A stretch of DNA of 64,000 bases from Rothia amarae. GTDB taxonomy: Bacteria; Actinomycetota; Actinomycetes; Actinomycetales; Micrococcaceae. Below the pieces are notes generated by a model, which was given only the letters and a program-made list of their open reading frames with translations, was not told the DNA's origin and ran no database searches. This document shows, in pieces, positions 51,125-58,915 of this stretch. Every line of letters begins with the position of its first letter. The stretch's first letter is position 1. The position numbers were made by a program, and so were the translations under genes. The stretch covers positions 124,001-188,000 of the forward strand of contig NZ_CP061538.1 in assembly GCF_014705945.2 (NCBI RefSeq). Reading direction: 5' to 3'.

Positions 51125-51259
51125 GGAGTGCCTCCTCCGACAGCCCGGCGCAGCTAGAGGCAAGCTGGCTGGGGCTGGCATGAATCGCCTTTGCGAGCGC
51201 TAGCGAGGCAGGCGAGAAGGATAGCTTGCCGATGCTGCGCCGGGCTGGAGGAGCACTCC
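51125..51259 (-). repeat. Structured element, copy 2, between pdxS and pdxT
   Basis: Outer arms GGAGTGC, TCCTCC, CAGCCCGGCGCAGC and GGCAAGCT pair with their complements on the right, with small internal loops. The core AGCGCTAGCGAGGCAGGCGA then GAAGG matches the copy at 23975-24130, as does CTGGCTGGG on the left. The arms differ from that copy at many positions but stay paired. It lies about 65 bp upstream of the pdxT start and 130 bp after pdxS. Confidence 0.75.
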
Positions 51260-51343
51260 CTCGCTGACCTATTTCCCATAGCCCTCGCTAGGAGTTCGCT
51301 TCGCTCACAGTTTCTTACTGCTCGCCGCTTCGCTATGCTCGCA

Positions 51344-51394
51344 GGTAAATTCCGCTCTTTGCGTGCTCGCTAGCTCGCACCCGCGAAATTTACC
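51344..51394 (-). terminator. Hairpin overlapping the pdxS stop codon
   Basis: GGTAAATT (51344-51351) pairs with AATTTACC (51387-51394), and CGC/GCG continues the stem after one mismatch. The pdxS stop codon (51390-51392) lies in the arm. There is no T run. It could weaken transcription into pdxT or protect the pdxS message. Confidence 0.55.
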
Positions 51395-52298
51395 AACCAC
51401 GCTCAGCAAGGCGGTGAGGCGCGGGCAGGTCAGCTACGTTGATGCCGACCATTGCTTCACCCAGGCCGCGGGACGCGTCGGCAACTGCGAGGGCGTCGTC
51501 GTACTGTGCGGTTGCCTTCACGATTGCTTTGGCGCGTGCTTCGGGGTTTCCGGACTTAAAGATGCCGGAGCCTACGAACACGCCGTCGGCGCCGAGTTGC
51601 ATCATCATGGCTGCGTCGGCAGGGGTTGCCACACCGCCAGCAGTAAAGAGAACCACGGGAAGTTTGCCGGTACGAGCAACCTCAAGAACGATATCGTAAG
51701 GAGCCGCAAGCTCCTTAGCCTTCACATAGAGCAGATCGGGTGAGACCGCGTAAAGTGCCTGAAGCTCAGCAATCTGTGACTTGATAGTGCGAATATGCTT
51801 GGTAGCTTCGGAAACGTCGCCGGTGCCGGCTTCACCCTTGGAGCGAATCATAGCGGCACCTTCGGCGATACGGCGTAGTGCTTCGCCGAGATTGGTTGCA
51901 CCGCAAACGAAAGGAACTTTGAAGTTCTGCTTATCGATGTGGTTGACGTAGTCAGCGGGGGATAGCACCTCTGATTCGTCGATGTAGTCGACTTTGAGCG
52001 CTTCGAGAATCTGCGCTTCAACAAAGTGGCCGATGCGTGCCTTTGCCATCACGGGAATGGAAACGGCGTCGATGATGCCTTCAATCATGTCTGGGTCGGA
52101 CATACGTGCCACGCCGCCCTGCGCGCGAATATCTGCGGGAACTCGTTCGAGTGCCATGACGGCTACTGCGCCGGCGTCCTCGGCAATTTTTGCCTGTTCT
52201 GGGGTGACGACGTCCATGATAACGCCGCCCTTGAGCATGTCTGCCAAGCCGCGCTTGACGAGGGGGGATCCGGTTACTTCGTTGTTATTTTCAGTCAT
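51390..52298 (-). CDS. pdxS: Pyridoxal 5'-phosphate synthase lyase subunit
   Basis: The 302-residue TIM-barrel protein makes PLP from ribose 5-phosphate, glyceraldehyde 3-phosphate and ammonia supplied by PdxT. Landmarks: [44 protein letters not shown] (active-site Lys 81 region precedes), [14 protein letters not shown] (second Lys), [28 protein letters not shown] and [29 protein letters not shown]. Length is standard. Its promoter is in the 127-bp gap shared with the divergent pdxR gene, which holds an inverted repeat. Confidence 0.97.
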   Translation of the reverse strand: MTENNNEVTGSPLVKRGLADMLKGGVIMDVVTPEQAKIAEDAGAVAVMALERVPADIRAQGGVARMSDPDMIEGIIDAVSIPVMAKARIGHFVEAQILEALKVDYIDESEVLSPADYVNHIDKQNFKVPFVCGATNLGEALRRIAEGAAMIRSKGEAGTGDVSEATKHIRTIKSQIAELQALYAVSPDLLYVKAKELAAPYDIVLEVARTGKLPVVLFTAGGVATPADAAMMMQLGADGVFVGSGIFKSGNPEARAKAIVKATAQYDDALAVADASRGLGEAMVGINVADLPAPHRLAERGW

Positions 52299-52321
52299 AT
52301 CACCACAGTGCCGCTAAAAAT

Positions 52322-52363
52322 TGGTCTAATAAAGAGCCAAAAAGCAATAAAAATTTTAGACCA
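52322..52363. promoter_or_regulatory. Candidate PdxR operator in the pdxS-pdxR gap
   Basis: TGGTCTAA (52322-52329) and TTAGACCA (52356-52363) form a perfect spaced inverted repeat 25 bp before the pdxS start. MocR-type regulators bind repeated half-sites in such gaps. The assignment to PdxR follows from position and the known regulon logic. Confidence 0.6.
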
Positions 52364-52425
52364 CCCGAGAGTGAACATCAGAAAAGACGACGACGCCCCG
52401 CCCGCCCTCGCGGTAGGTTGAGGAT

Positions 52426-53931
52426 ATGGCTCGCTCATCCACCTCGGCAGAACTGCCGCTCCAGATCAACAAAAATTCAACCGCTTCTCTGCCTTCTCAG
52501 ATTGCGGAACAAATTCGCGCGCTCATTGTTGGCCAAACGTTAGCTGGAGGAGACTCCCTGCCCGCCACGCGCACGCTGGCGGCGCGGTTAGGGGTTTCGC
52601 GCGGTTCGGTGGTCGCTGCATATGAGCAGTTAGCGGGTGAAGGCTACGTTTCTACGGGAAAAGGCGGCACCACGGTGAGTGTGGCGTTTGATTCCTCCGC
52701 ACCACCCCGACCCGCGAGCCCCCCATTGCCGGAACCGTCTCCTAGTCCGCGCGTCCGACCCATTCCCAAAACTATGCCAACGAGACAGTTCATTGACCTG
52801 AGGCCGGGCATTCCCGACACCTCACAGCTGGCCACTTCGGCATGGCGATCGGCGTGGCGCCATACAGCTGCTCTCCCCGGTCGAACCCACCCGGCGGCTG
52901 GTTCCCCCGAACTTCAATATCAGCTTGCCGAGCACCTGCGGCTCATGCGGTCGGTAGTGCGCGAGCCTGCATCGATTATGGTGACTGCCGGTGCTCGTGA
53001 CGCTTTCCGCCTGGTGCTCTCTGCCCTGCGACGGGAAATTCATGACCGTCCGCTGCGCATTGCCGTGGAGAACCCCGGCTACCCTTCGTTACATCGAATT
53101 CCTGCGGCCTTTGACCATGAAATTATGCCGATTCCTGTAGATGATCACGGTCTGAATCCTGCCTATTTGCCAGCAGAAAATCGCCCTGACCTCGTACTGG
53201 TTGCCCCCAGTCACCAGTACCCGCTGGGGGCCTCGATGCCCGTGGCGCGCCGTCTGGAACTGCTGAACTGGGCCGCAGAAAATGACGCCTATATTGTGGA
53301 AGACGACTATGATTCGGAACTACGCTACGTGGGCGATCCACTCCCTGCCCTTGCAGCTCTTGCCCGCGATGCCGGCGAAAGTGCCGCTGCGCTCGACCGC
53401 GTCATTACCCTCGGGTCGTTCGCTAAAACTATTAGCCCCGGACTGGGACTGGGATTTATGATTGCGCCCGATGCGTTGACCGGTCCGCTGTGGGAACTGC
53501 GGGAAGATTTAGGCTCACCCGTCTCAGCCATGGTGCAGGACGCGATGGCTGAGTTTATGCGCGATGGCGGGGTGCGCCGCCACATCGGGCGGATGCGAAG
53601 GCTCTATAAGGGGCGCCGCAATCTGCTCCTGGACATATTATCAACCGGGGATATGCCCGCCTGGGTGCAGGTGCTCCCCATGGATGGCGGTTTGCATGTG
53701 GTGCTGGAGTTCTCTGGCGATTATGCAACCGAGGCAGACGAGCGTGCAGTGTTAGAGATTCTGGAGGAGTCCGGCGTGAAAGCGGCCGCGCTGGGGGACT
53801 ACTGGTCGCATACGGGAACCAGTGAAAAAGAACGAGCGTTCGGTATTGTGGTGGGGTTTGGCGCCGCCAGCGACCGGGCGCTCCAGCGCGGACTCCTGCT
53901 GCTGATTTCGGCGCTTAAACGCAGGAGCTGA
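52426..53931 (+). CDS. pdxR: MocR-family (GntR-aminotransferase) regulator PdxR
   Basis: In this 501-residue protein, residues about 15-85 are a GntR winged helix (LPSQIAEQIRALIVGQTLAGGDSLPATRTLAARLGVSRGSVVAAYEQL). After a Pro-rich linker, residues 125-490 are a fold-type I aminotransferase domain with YIVEDDYDSELRY and LGSFAKTISPGLGLGF, whose Lys binds PLP. It is divergent from pdxS. By analogy with PdxR of other actinobacteria and firmicutes, it senses PLP and activates pdxST when PLP is low. The stop codon lies inside a terminator stem. Confidence 0.93.
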   Translation: MARSSTSAELPLQINKNSTASLPSQIAEQIRALIVGQTLAGGDSLPATRTLAARLGVSRGSVVAAYEQLAGEGYVSTGKGGTTVSVAFDSSAPPRPASPPLPEPSPSPRVRPIPKTMPTRQFIDLRPGIPDTSQLATSAWRSAWRHTAALPGRTHPAAGSPELQYQLAEHLRLMRSVVREPASIMVTAGARDAFRLVLSALRREIHDRPLRIAVENPGYPSLHRIPAAFDHEIMPIPVDDHGLNPAYLPAENRPDLVLVAPSHQYPLGASMPVARRLELLNWAAENDAYIVEDDYDSELRYVGDPLPALAALARDAGESAAALDRVITLGSFAKTISPGLGLGFMIAPDALTGPLWELREDLGSPVSAMVQDAMAEFMRDGGVRRHIGRMRRLYKGRRNLLLDILSTGDMPAWVQVLPMDGGLHVVLEFSGDYATEADERAVLEILEESGVKAAALGDYWSHTGTSEKERAFGIVVGFGAASDRALQRGLLLLISALKRRS

Positions 53932-53952
53932 ACCTCGATGGGAGGTTCAGCT
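53926..53952 (+). terminator. Terminator overlapping the pdxR stop
   Basis: An 11-base perfect stem (AGCTGAACCTC with its complement) with a five-base loop includes the stop codon of pdxR. The T run is weak. Confidence 0.7.
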
Positions 53953-54010
53953 GCCTGAAAGATTCATTTATTGCTAGGCAATGCCGCGTTGGGCTTAAGA
54001 GCCAACTAGC

Positions 54011-55240
54011 TTATGCCGAACGACGACGTCCCCACAGCAGTGCCGCGCCGCCGACTAGCAGTAGCAGACCGGCACCGGAGAGAACTGCAATGCTGGTTGC
54101 GCCGGTGTGGGCAAGCGCGGGGGCGGGAGCCGGCGCGGGAGTTGCAACAGCAGGAGCTGCCTGGGTAGGCGCAGGAGCTGGTGCGGCAGGGGTTTCAGTT
54201 ACGGGAGCTGCCGGCTGAGCAGGCGCAGGAGCCTCATGAGCTACAGGCGCTGCAGGTTGCTCAGTTTCAACGGGGGCAGGGGCGGGCTGTTCAGTTTCAA
54301 CGGGGGTCGACGCTACGGCGTCCGCTACAACGTCTACGGTGAGATCTGCGCTATCAGTGGTGCCATCGCCATAGGTTACGGTGATGGGCAGAACCAGCTG
54401 AAAGCCAGGTTGAACATCGGCGGGGGCGGTCACAATGAAATCGCGGCTCTCTTGGGCGCGGGTGATGATCCACCCCTCAGGTGTCTGACCATTCGCTGTT
54501 GCCTCGGTCAGAATTTCGTCACCAGTGTACTTGAGGGTGGTGGTTCCACCGGGGGTGACGGTTCCTTTATCCCATGAGGGAGAGTACTTTTCGCTGTCGG
54601 ATGTAGCTGCTGCAGCGCCGGTTACGGTCACAACGATGGAGGTTTTATCCACGCTGCCGTCCCCATAGCCCACTGCTACTGGCACGGTGTACTCACCGGG
54701 TGCCAAATCTGCGGGAACGGTTAAGGAGAAAGACTTGTTGGCGTCGTCGTAGGAACCCTGCCAGCCTTCAGGCTTGGCGGTGAGAGCAACCGCAGGAACG
54801 GTGATGTTATCGCCGGTGTAAGCGGCAGTCCCGGTTCCACCTGTTGCAATGGTTATAGGAGCCCAGGAAGGATTGAACTGGTCTGCCGCGGTAGCTGCAG
54901 CGGCGTCTTTGACAGGTACTTCTGCTGCAGGGGTGGACTCAGCGGGCGTAGCAGTTGCAGTGGGCTCTGTGGCGGTAGGAGCTGCGGGGGTCTCGAGAGC
55001 TACAGGAGTTTCTGCTGCAGCAGGAACTTTGGTGGCTACGACGGTCTGCTCGGCAACGGGGGGTGCTGATTCAACCACGGTAGGTTCTGCGGTGGCGGTG
55101 GCAACTGGCGCGGCGGGCGTTTCTTCTGCCTGCGCAGGTGCCAAACCGATGACGCCGGCGGCGAGGACTGCGGTGGTTCCGAAGAGCGCTACGCCTCCTT
55201 TGCAGGTGCGGGCAGGGGAGAAAAGAGCTGATGTTTTCAT
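54011..55240 (-). CDS. Surface protein with two Rib-like repeats and LAHTG sortase signal
   Basis: The 409-residue protein has a signal peptide (AVLAAGVIGLAPAQAEE) and an Ala/Pro/Thr/Glu-rich segment. Two Rib/alpha-like repeats of about 90 residues follow, beginning FNPSWAPITIATGGTGT and YSPSWDKGTVTPGGTTT. Each ends in a GYGDG- or TYGDGT-type turn and a VVTVTG/DLTVDVV strand. A long Pro/Ala/Glu spacer with repeated ETEQPAAP units leads to LAHTGATSI, a hydrophobic helix and GRRRSA. The sortase motif matches that of the 5'-nucleotidase at 24.2 kb, so both are probably anchored by the same class E sortase. It is likely an adhesin or wall spacer. Confidence 0.85.
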   Translation of the reverse strand: MKTSALFSPARTCKGGVALFGTTAVLAAGVIGLAPAQAEETPAAPVATATAEPTVVESAPPVAEQTVVATKVPAAAETPVALETPAAPTATEPTATATPAESTPAAEVPVKDAAAATAADQFNPSWAPITIATGGTGTAAYTGDNITVPAVALTAKPEGWQGSYDDANKSFSLTVPADLAPGEYTVPVAVGYGDGSVDKTSIVVTVTGAAAATSDSEKYSPSWDKGTVTPGGTTTLKYTGDEILTEATANGQTPEGWIITRAQESRDFIVTAPADVQPGFQLVLPITVTYGDGTTDSADLTVDVVADAVASTPVETEQPAPAPVETEQPAAPVAHEAPAPAQPAAPVTETPAAPAPAPTQAAPAVATPAPAPAPALAHTGATSIAVLSGAGLLLLVGGAALLWGRRRSA

Positions 55241-55492
55241 CTGGGTTCCTTACTAGCTGATATGCGTGAATTGAGTATTTCAAAACTCAACTACTCTTAT
55301 TTAAGTGGCTTATCCCACAAGGGGCAATATGTTTCTGGAAAAAGACTGAACTTTACGTTAAGAGAACCTGAAAAGACACATTTTGGCTTTTTATAAAACA
55401 TTTCGACCGCCTGTGCCAGGCGGGAAAGCTAAGCTTCATAAATAAGCCCTCTACCTTTTAGACCATCAGCTTTCTTCGCTAGGGTAGAACCT

Positions 55493-56164
55493 GTGACTTC
55501 ACCGCAAGATAATTTTTCAGAAACCCCCGCTCCTTCAGACCGCTCTCGTGCACACGTCTCTTCCCCGCATGCGGGAGCTACGCCGCGCGTCCAGCCGGGA
55601 GGCGAACAAGGTGCTCATCGTGCGCTCGTTCTGCCGGCATCCGTTACCGCTGCGATTTACCTGATTTTTGGTCTTATCACCGTGTTTGTGCAGGAGCCAA
55701 CGCTGGGCACGCTGAAAATCCTGACCGGTGGTTTTTTGCTGGCGCTTGGGCTGGCGCAGGTATTTACCGCGCAGAAGATACGATTTTTCGACGCCGCTGC
55801 TGGGCAATCGCTGACCTCGGCAGGTTTGGTGCTGGCGGGAGCCGCCGTTCTTCTTTTGCTCATTGCCCACAGTGAATTCATGTTCATTGTGATTGTTGCC
55901 TTGGCGTTGGGGATTGCAAGTATTCTGAAAATTTTGCTCGGTATGCGCACCAAACACATCTTGGACCTGGGGAAAGACTGGCAACTTGAAGGTCTGATTA
56001 TGACTATTTCTGCCGTGGCGCTCGTCGTTATTGGCGAAATTGGCGACAAAGCAATCCTCGGCACCCTCGGCGGGGGAGCAATCATTGCCGGAGTATTTCT
56101 GCTCATTGGCGCGATTACGCTCCGGGGCAATCGCACAAAAGCGCCCAACACCACAGATAATTAG
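55493..56164 (+). CDS. Membrane protein, DUF308-like layout
   Basis: 223 residues from a GTG at 55493. A polar, Ser/Pro-rich start of about 45 residues is followed by six membrane helices, at roughly 48-66, 73-92, 101-123, 126-146, 167-185 and 190-210. The evenly spaced short helices, with Gly-rich turns, resemble DUF308/HdeD-type proteins. No catalytic residues are visible. It precedes another small membrane gene by 80 bp. Confidence 0.65.
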   Translation: MTSPQDNFSETPAPSDRSRAHVSSPHAGATPRVQPGGEQGAHRALVLPASVTAAIYLIFGLITVFVQEPTLGTLKILTGGFLLALGLAQVFTAQKIRFFDAAAGQSLTSAGLVLAGAAVLLLLIAHSEFMFIVIVALALGIASILKILLGMRTKHILDLGKDWQLEGLIMTISAVALVVIGEIGDKAILGTLGGGAIIAGVFLLIGAITLRGNRTKAPNTTDN

Positions 56165-56244
56165 CACCCGCCCCGGCTAAACCCCTGCCCGAATTCAGGC
56201 GTGGCGCGTAGACTGGTACGGAACATGTTTCAGGAGGAGATTTA

Positions 56245-56613
56245 GTGGCTGAAAAGCGTCCGAGTGGTTTCAAAGAACAGGTAACCGCCCCGTTGATTAT
56301 TGCAGCTGTTCTGGCAATCATCACTTTCTTGGGAACCTTTATTACCGCTACCGGCGGTACCAACAACCAACCCAACGTGCTTCTGGCGCTCACTTTCGCC
56401 GGCGGTGTCTTTGTGGTGACTTTGGTAGTGTGCGCCACGCTCATCCTGGTGGAAAAGCCTAACAACCCCGAATTAGGTCAGGGCACCGGCATCAACCGCT
56501 CGTCCTCCAAGCTTTACGCTGAGGCAAAAGCACGCCGCGAGGCACAAGCTCGTCAGCAAAAAACTGAAGACGCCGCTAACACTGGTGAGAAGGAATCCCG
56601 CCCCAAGCAGTAA
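56245..56613 (+). CDS. Small two-helix membrane protein
   Basis: 122 residues from a GTG at 56245 with a very strong AGGAGGAG. Helices lie at about 14-35 (APLIIAAVLAIITFLGTFI) and 46-68 (LLALTFAGGVFVVTLVVCATLIL), and the cytoplasmic tail is charged and rich in Ala, Glu, Lys and Arg (KLYAEAKARREAQARQQ). I do not recognise the family, though similar proteins occur in related actinobacteria. Confidence 0.7.
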   Translation: MAEKRPSGFKEQVTAPLIIAAVLAIITFLGTFITATGGTNNQPNVLLALTFAGGVFVVTLVVCATLILVEKPNNPELGQGTGINRSSSKLYAEAKARREAQARQQKTEDAANTGEKESRPKQ

Positions 56614-56634
56614 CGCAGGGACTAAGACCCGCCT

Positions 56635-57081
56635 TTAGATATGCACTACGTCCACGGTGACAGCTACATGTTCACCGTGGATTTTGCGTAATGCCTGAGC
56701 CACTGCACGCACTGTCTGCGGCACATTTGCCTGCGCAGTGGTGCCAATTCGTACCGAGATGCTGGTTACTTCGGAGCTCGCAGAGTCTAGGATTTTTTCA
56801 TCGCGAATCTCCGAGGAACCTTCATCATTCTCAGCTACAGCAACACTACGGTGTGCCACGGCGTCCTCCTCCGCAGAAGGCAAAAAGTCTTCGATTACCG
56901 CGCGTACGCTCGATGCCGCGACCCCCACCGCGCGCACAATCTTGCTCGGTACATTGGCAGGAGGGTAGATGCGTGCCACACCCTCAGTCGCTAAAATGGC
57001 TTGCCGCAACGGCGAAAGCTCTGCGGAGTCCTCTGCGTCCTCGCCTGAACCAGGCCCAATTACCAGATGAGTGGAAGTCAT
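56635..57081 (-). CDS. Asp23-operon protein of unknown function
   Basis: In 148 residues, an N-terminal part (LSPLRQAILATEGVARIYPPANV) and a C-terminal part (ISVRIGTTAQANVPQTVRAVAQALRKIHGEHVAVTVDVVHI) resemble two halves of an Asp23/Gls24 fold. They are separated by an acidic, Ser-rich linker. Its ATG shares one base with the stop of the preceding gene (TAATG), so it is translationally coupled to the anti-sigma-Asp23 fusion. It is probably a third envelope-stress component of this operon. Assignment to the family is tentative. Confidence 0.6.
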   Translation of the reverse strand: MTSTHLVIGPGSGEDAEDSAELSPLRQAILATEGVARIYPPANVPSKIVRAVGVAASSVRAVIEDFLPSAEEDAVAHRSVAVAENDEGSSEIRDEKILDSASSEVTSISVRIGTTAQANVPQTVRAVAQALRKIHGEHVAVTVDVVHI

Positions 57082-57677
57082 TATTCGCCTGCTTCTAGAG
57101 GGCTGCCAAAAATATCCTGTACTTCAATGTCGATTGCTTCGATATTCAGCTCGCATACACGGTGAACCTCAGCTGTGATGAGTTCCCGCAGTCGATCTGT
57201 TACCTCAGCAATCACTGCACCGTAACGCACAGTAGCACTCACTTGAACAATAATCGGTGAAGTGGGCTCTTCAACATCGCCCACTAAACGGCAGCGACCA
57301 ATAATGAGATTCTCCATAGAATCTGCAACGCCGCGGATTGCCGCAAGGATAGCGCCTTCGGTAATCGAGAAATTATCGACGTCGTACTCCGCGCTTAAGG
57401 GGATGGAACGACCCGCCAAAGTCTCAAATACGAGGTTAGCCATGAGGTCATCAAGCCACGTCGTATCTTTTTTCTGAACGGCAACCTCTGTTGATACCAA
57501 ATCAGCGCTGACCTGATCCACCCGTTTGAGGGCAGCAATCCGCTGAGAACATGAAGGGCACTCGTTGATATGCCGGGTGAGTTCGCGGTGCTCAGGGGTC
57601 TGCACCCCGTCTTGCTGGTCCTGCAACCACATGCTCAAAGTATCGAGGGTGGGTTCATCGTTATTCATTAGTTCCAT
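57081..57677 (-). CDS. Zinc-finger anti-sigma/Asp23 fusion protein
   Basis: In this 198-residue protein, residues about 10-45 hold a ZAS-type motif (HRELTRHINECPSCSQRI, H-x3-C-x2-C), as in anti-sigma factors of ECF sigmas. Residues about 85-190 form an Asp23/Gls24 domain (FSITEGAILAAIRGVADSMENLIIGRCRLV, ... IIVQVSATVRYGAVIAEVTDRLRELI). It overlaps the sigma-factor gene by ten bases upstream and shares one base with the next gene. I infer that it binds the sigma factor and links it to the Asp23 envelope-stress scaffold. No membrane helix is present, so it is probably cytoplasmic. Confidence 0.8.
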   Translation of the reverse strand: MELMNNDEPTLDTLSMWLQDQQDGVQTPEHRELTRHINECPSCSQRIAALKRVDQVSADLVSTEVAVQKKDTTWLDDLMANLVFETLAGRSIPLSAEYDVDNFSITEGAILAAIRGVADSMENLIIGRCRLVGDVEEPTSPIIVQVSATVRYGAVIAEVTDRLRELITAEVHRVCELNIEAIDIEVQDIFGSPLEAGE

Positions 57678-58261
57678 CCCTCCATTCCTTTGACTAAAGC
57701 TGCACGTGCGCGCGCTAATCTTCCTCGTACGGTTCCTTCGGAAATCTTCAACGTTTCAGAAATTTCTTTATAAGTAGAGCCACCTATTTCACGCATGACC
57801 CATACCTGCTGCTGCTCTAGCGGCAATGTTTTGAGCAGCTCACTTAAATGAACAATCTGCGAGTCTGTAATGGCGTTATCCTCAGGGTTTATCCCAGGAT
57901 GTGCGGTATTTGCCGCTGAATCTAAATCAACGGTTAACTTGCGGGTTCTCATCAGGTCAATAGCTTTACGACTGGTGAGAGTCATCAGCCAGCTTTTGAC
58001 CTTCTCGGGATTCTGAAGAGTATCTATCTTCTCCCACGCTTTAATGAAAGTTTCTTGGAGTACGTCGTCAGCATCAGAGGCGCTACTGGTCAGCCTAATC
58101 GCATACGCTCGCATGAGAGGAGCATAGCGGCGAATCAGGCTCTGAAAAGCAGCTGAATCGCCGGTGGCAGCGCGTTCGCAAAGAATGGCGTCCGAGAGGT
58201 GAGAAACTTCGCGAGTAAAAGGTGCCACCCATCCCCTTTCCCTGAGTCGTGATAAGTGCAC
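57668..58261 (-). CDS. ECF-type RNA polymerase sigma factor
   Basis: About 197 residues from a GTG at 58261; a GTG 11 codons later (58228) has a better ribosome site (GGAAAGG) and may be the true start. The sigma-70 region 2 shows as FQSLIRRYAPLMRAYAIRLTSSASDADDVLQETFIKAWEKID, and region 4 as LLKTLPLEQQQVWVMREIGGSTYKEISETLKISEGTVRGRLARARAAL with its HTH. It lies directly upstream of and overlaps the anti-sigma-Asp23 fusion gene. It probably directs envelope-stress promoters, including its own. Confidence 0.92.
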   Translation of the reverse strand: MHLSRLRERGWVAPFTREVSHLSDAILCERAATGDSAAFQSLIRRYAPLMRAYAIRLTSSASDADDVLQETFIKAWEKIDTLQNPEKVKSWLMTLTSRKAIDLMRTRKLTVDLDSAANTAHPGINPEDNAITDSQIVHLSELLKTLPLEQQQVWVMREIGGSTYKEISETLKISEGTVRGRLARARAALVKGMEGWN

Positions 58262-58325
58262 AGTACCGGCAGGTTAACCCTGCGATACGTATCTACACAA
58301 TTTTTACATAGAGAGGGGAACTTAT

Positions 58326-58727
58326 TTAATGGTTCGGGATGGTTTGAACAATTTTTATGTCTGATACCTTGATGCCAGCTGTGGTTTCTAGGGTCTGGCG
58401 AATTTTCTGTTTGACCTCGTTTTCAAGTTCTTGGGGTAGTTGCTCATCATCATGGATTTCCACGGGCAAAGCAACGGTGCGCTCGCTCGTACCCTCATCT
58501 ATAACAATGATGATTTCGCGGGTCTGCCCCTCTGTCTCAATCTGAAACGGGAGCGGAGAGTTGATTTCTTGACCGGGATAGGGATGAGGAGAAGAAATAT
58601 TGTGAGTGTTGTCGATAGCTAGGCTCGCTATTTGTGTGAGTGCCTGCGATGAGATGGTTGTGGTGCCACCAGCATGTTCGCTACGGCTCCTCGATGATTC
58701 GCTTTTAGGGAAGCGATAATCTATCAA
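58326..58727 (-). CDS. Asp23/Gls24-like envelope-stress protein
   Basis: In this 133-residue protein, an early segment, TTTISSQALTQIASLAIDN, and a late one, LPQELENEVKQKIRQTLETTAGIKVSDIKIVQTI, fit the Asp23/Gls24 fold. The middle has IETEGQTREIIIVIDEGTSERTVALPVEIH. A basic Ser/Arg-rich start precedes them. It lies 64 bp upstream of the sigma-factor gene on the same strand and is probably the first gene of the operon. In other bacteria Asp23 is a very abundant membrane-associated stress protein. Confidence 0.72.
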   Translation of the reverse strand: MIDYRFPKSESSRSRSEHAGGTTTISSQALTQIASLAIDNTHNISSPHPYPGQEINSPLPFQIETEGQTREIIIVIDEGTSERTVALPVEIHDDEQLPQELENEVKQKIRQTLETTAGIKVSDIKIVQTIPNH

Positions 58728-58765
58728 ACCGTTGCTCCTCAGGGGTTCATACTGCGAAGTTTAGG

Positions 58766-58819
58766 GTGACGGTACCTCTAATGAGGTAATTGGTCGAAGC
58801 GTCAAAAGGGTACCGTCAC
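58766..58819. terminator. Inverted repeat beyond copA
   Basis: GTGACGGTACC (58766-58776) and GGTACCGTCAC (58809-58819) are perfect arms enclosing 32 bases. It lies about 100 bp after the copA stop and 40 bp upstream of the Asp23-like gene. It may end copA transcription or serve as an operator for the stress operon; there is no T run. Confidence 0.5.
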
Positions 58820-58915
58820 GAATAAGACGGGGGTGGCACCGGGTTCCTCACGAAATTCTTAAAACTTTTTTAAAAATCTTTTCCGAGAGAAACCCCGGTG
58901 GACGACGCGCGGTGG

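Noticed and set aside
51260-51390. Repetitive CGCT-rich sequence after pdxS as a CRISPR-like array
   Set aside because: There are no regularly spaced direct repeats; the sequence forms local hairpins only.
54849-55256. Ala/Val-rich plus-strand frame opposite the Rib-like protein
   Set aside because: It mirrors the repetitive Pro/Ala/Thr/Glu codons of the real gene.
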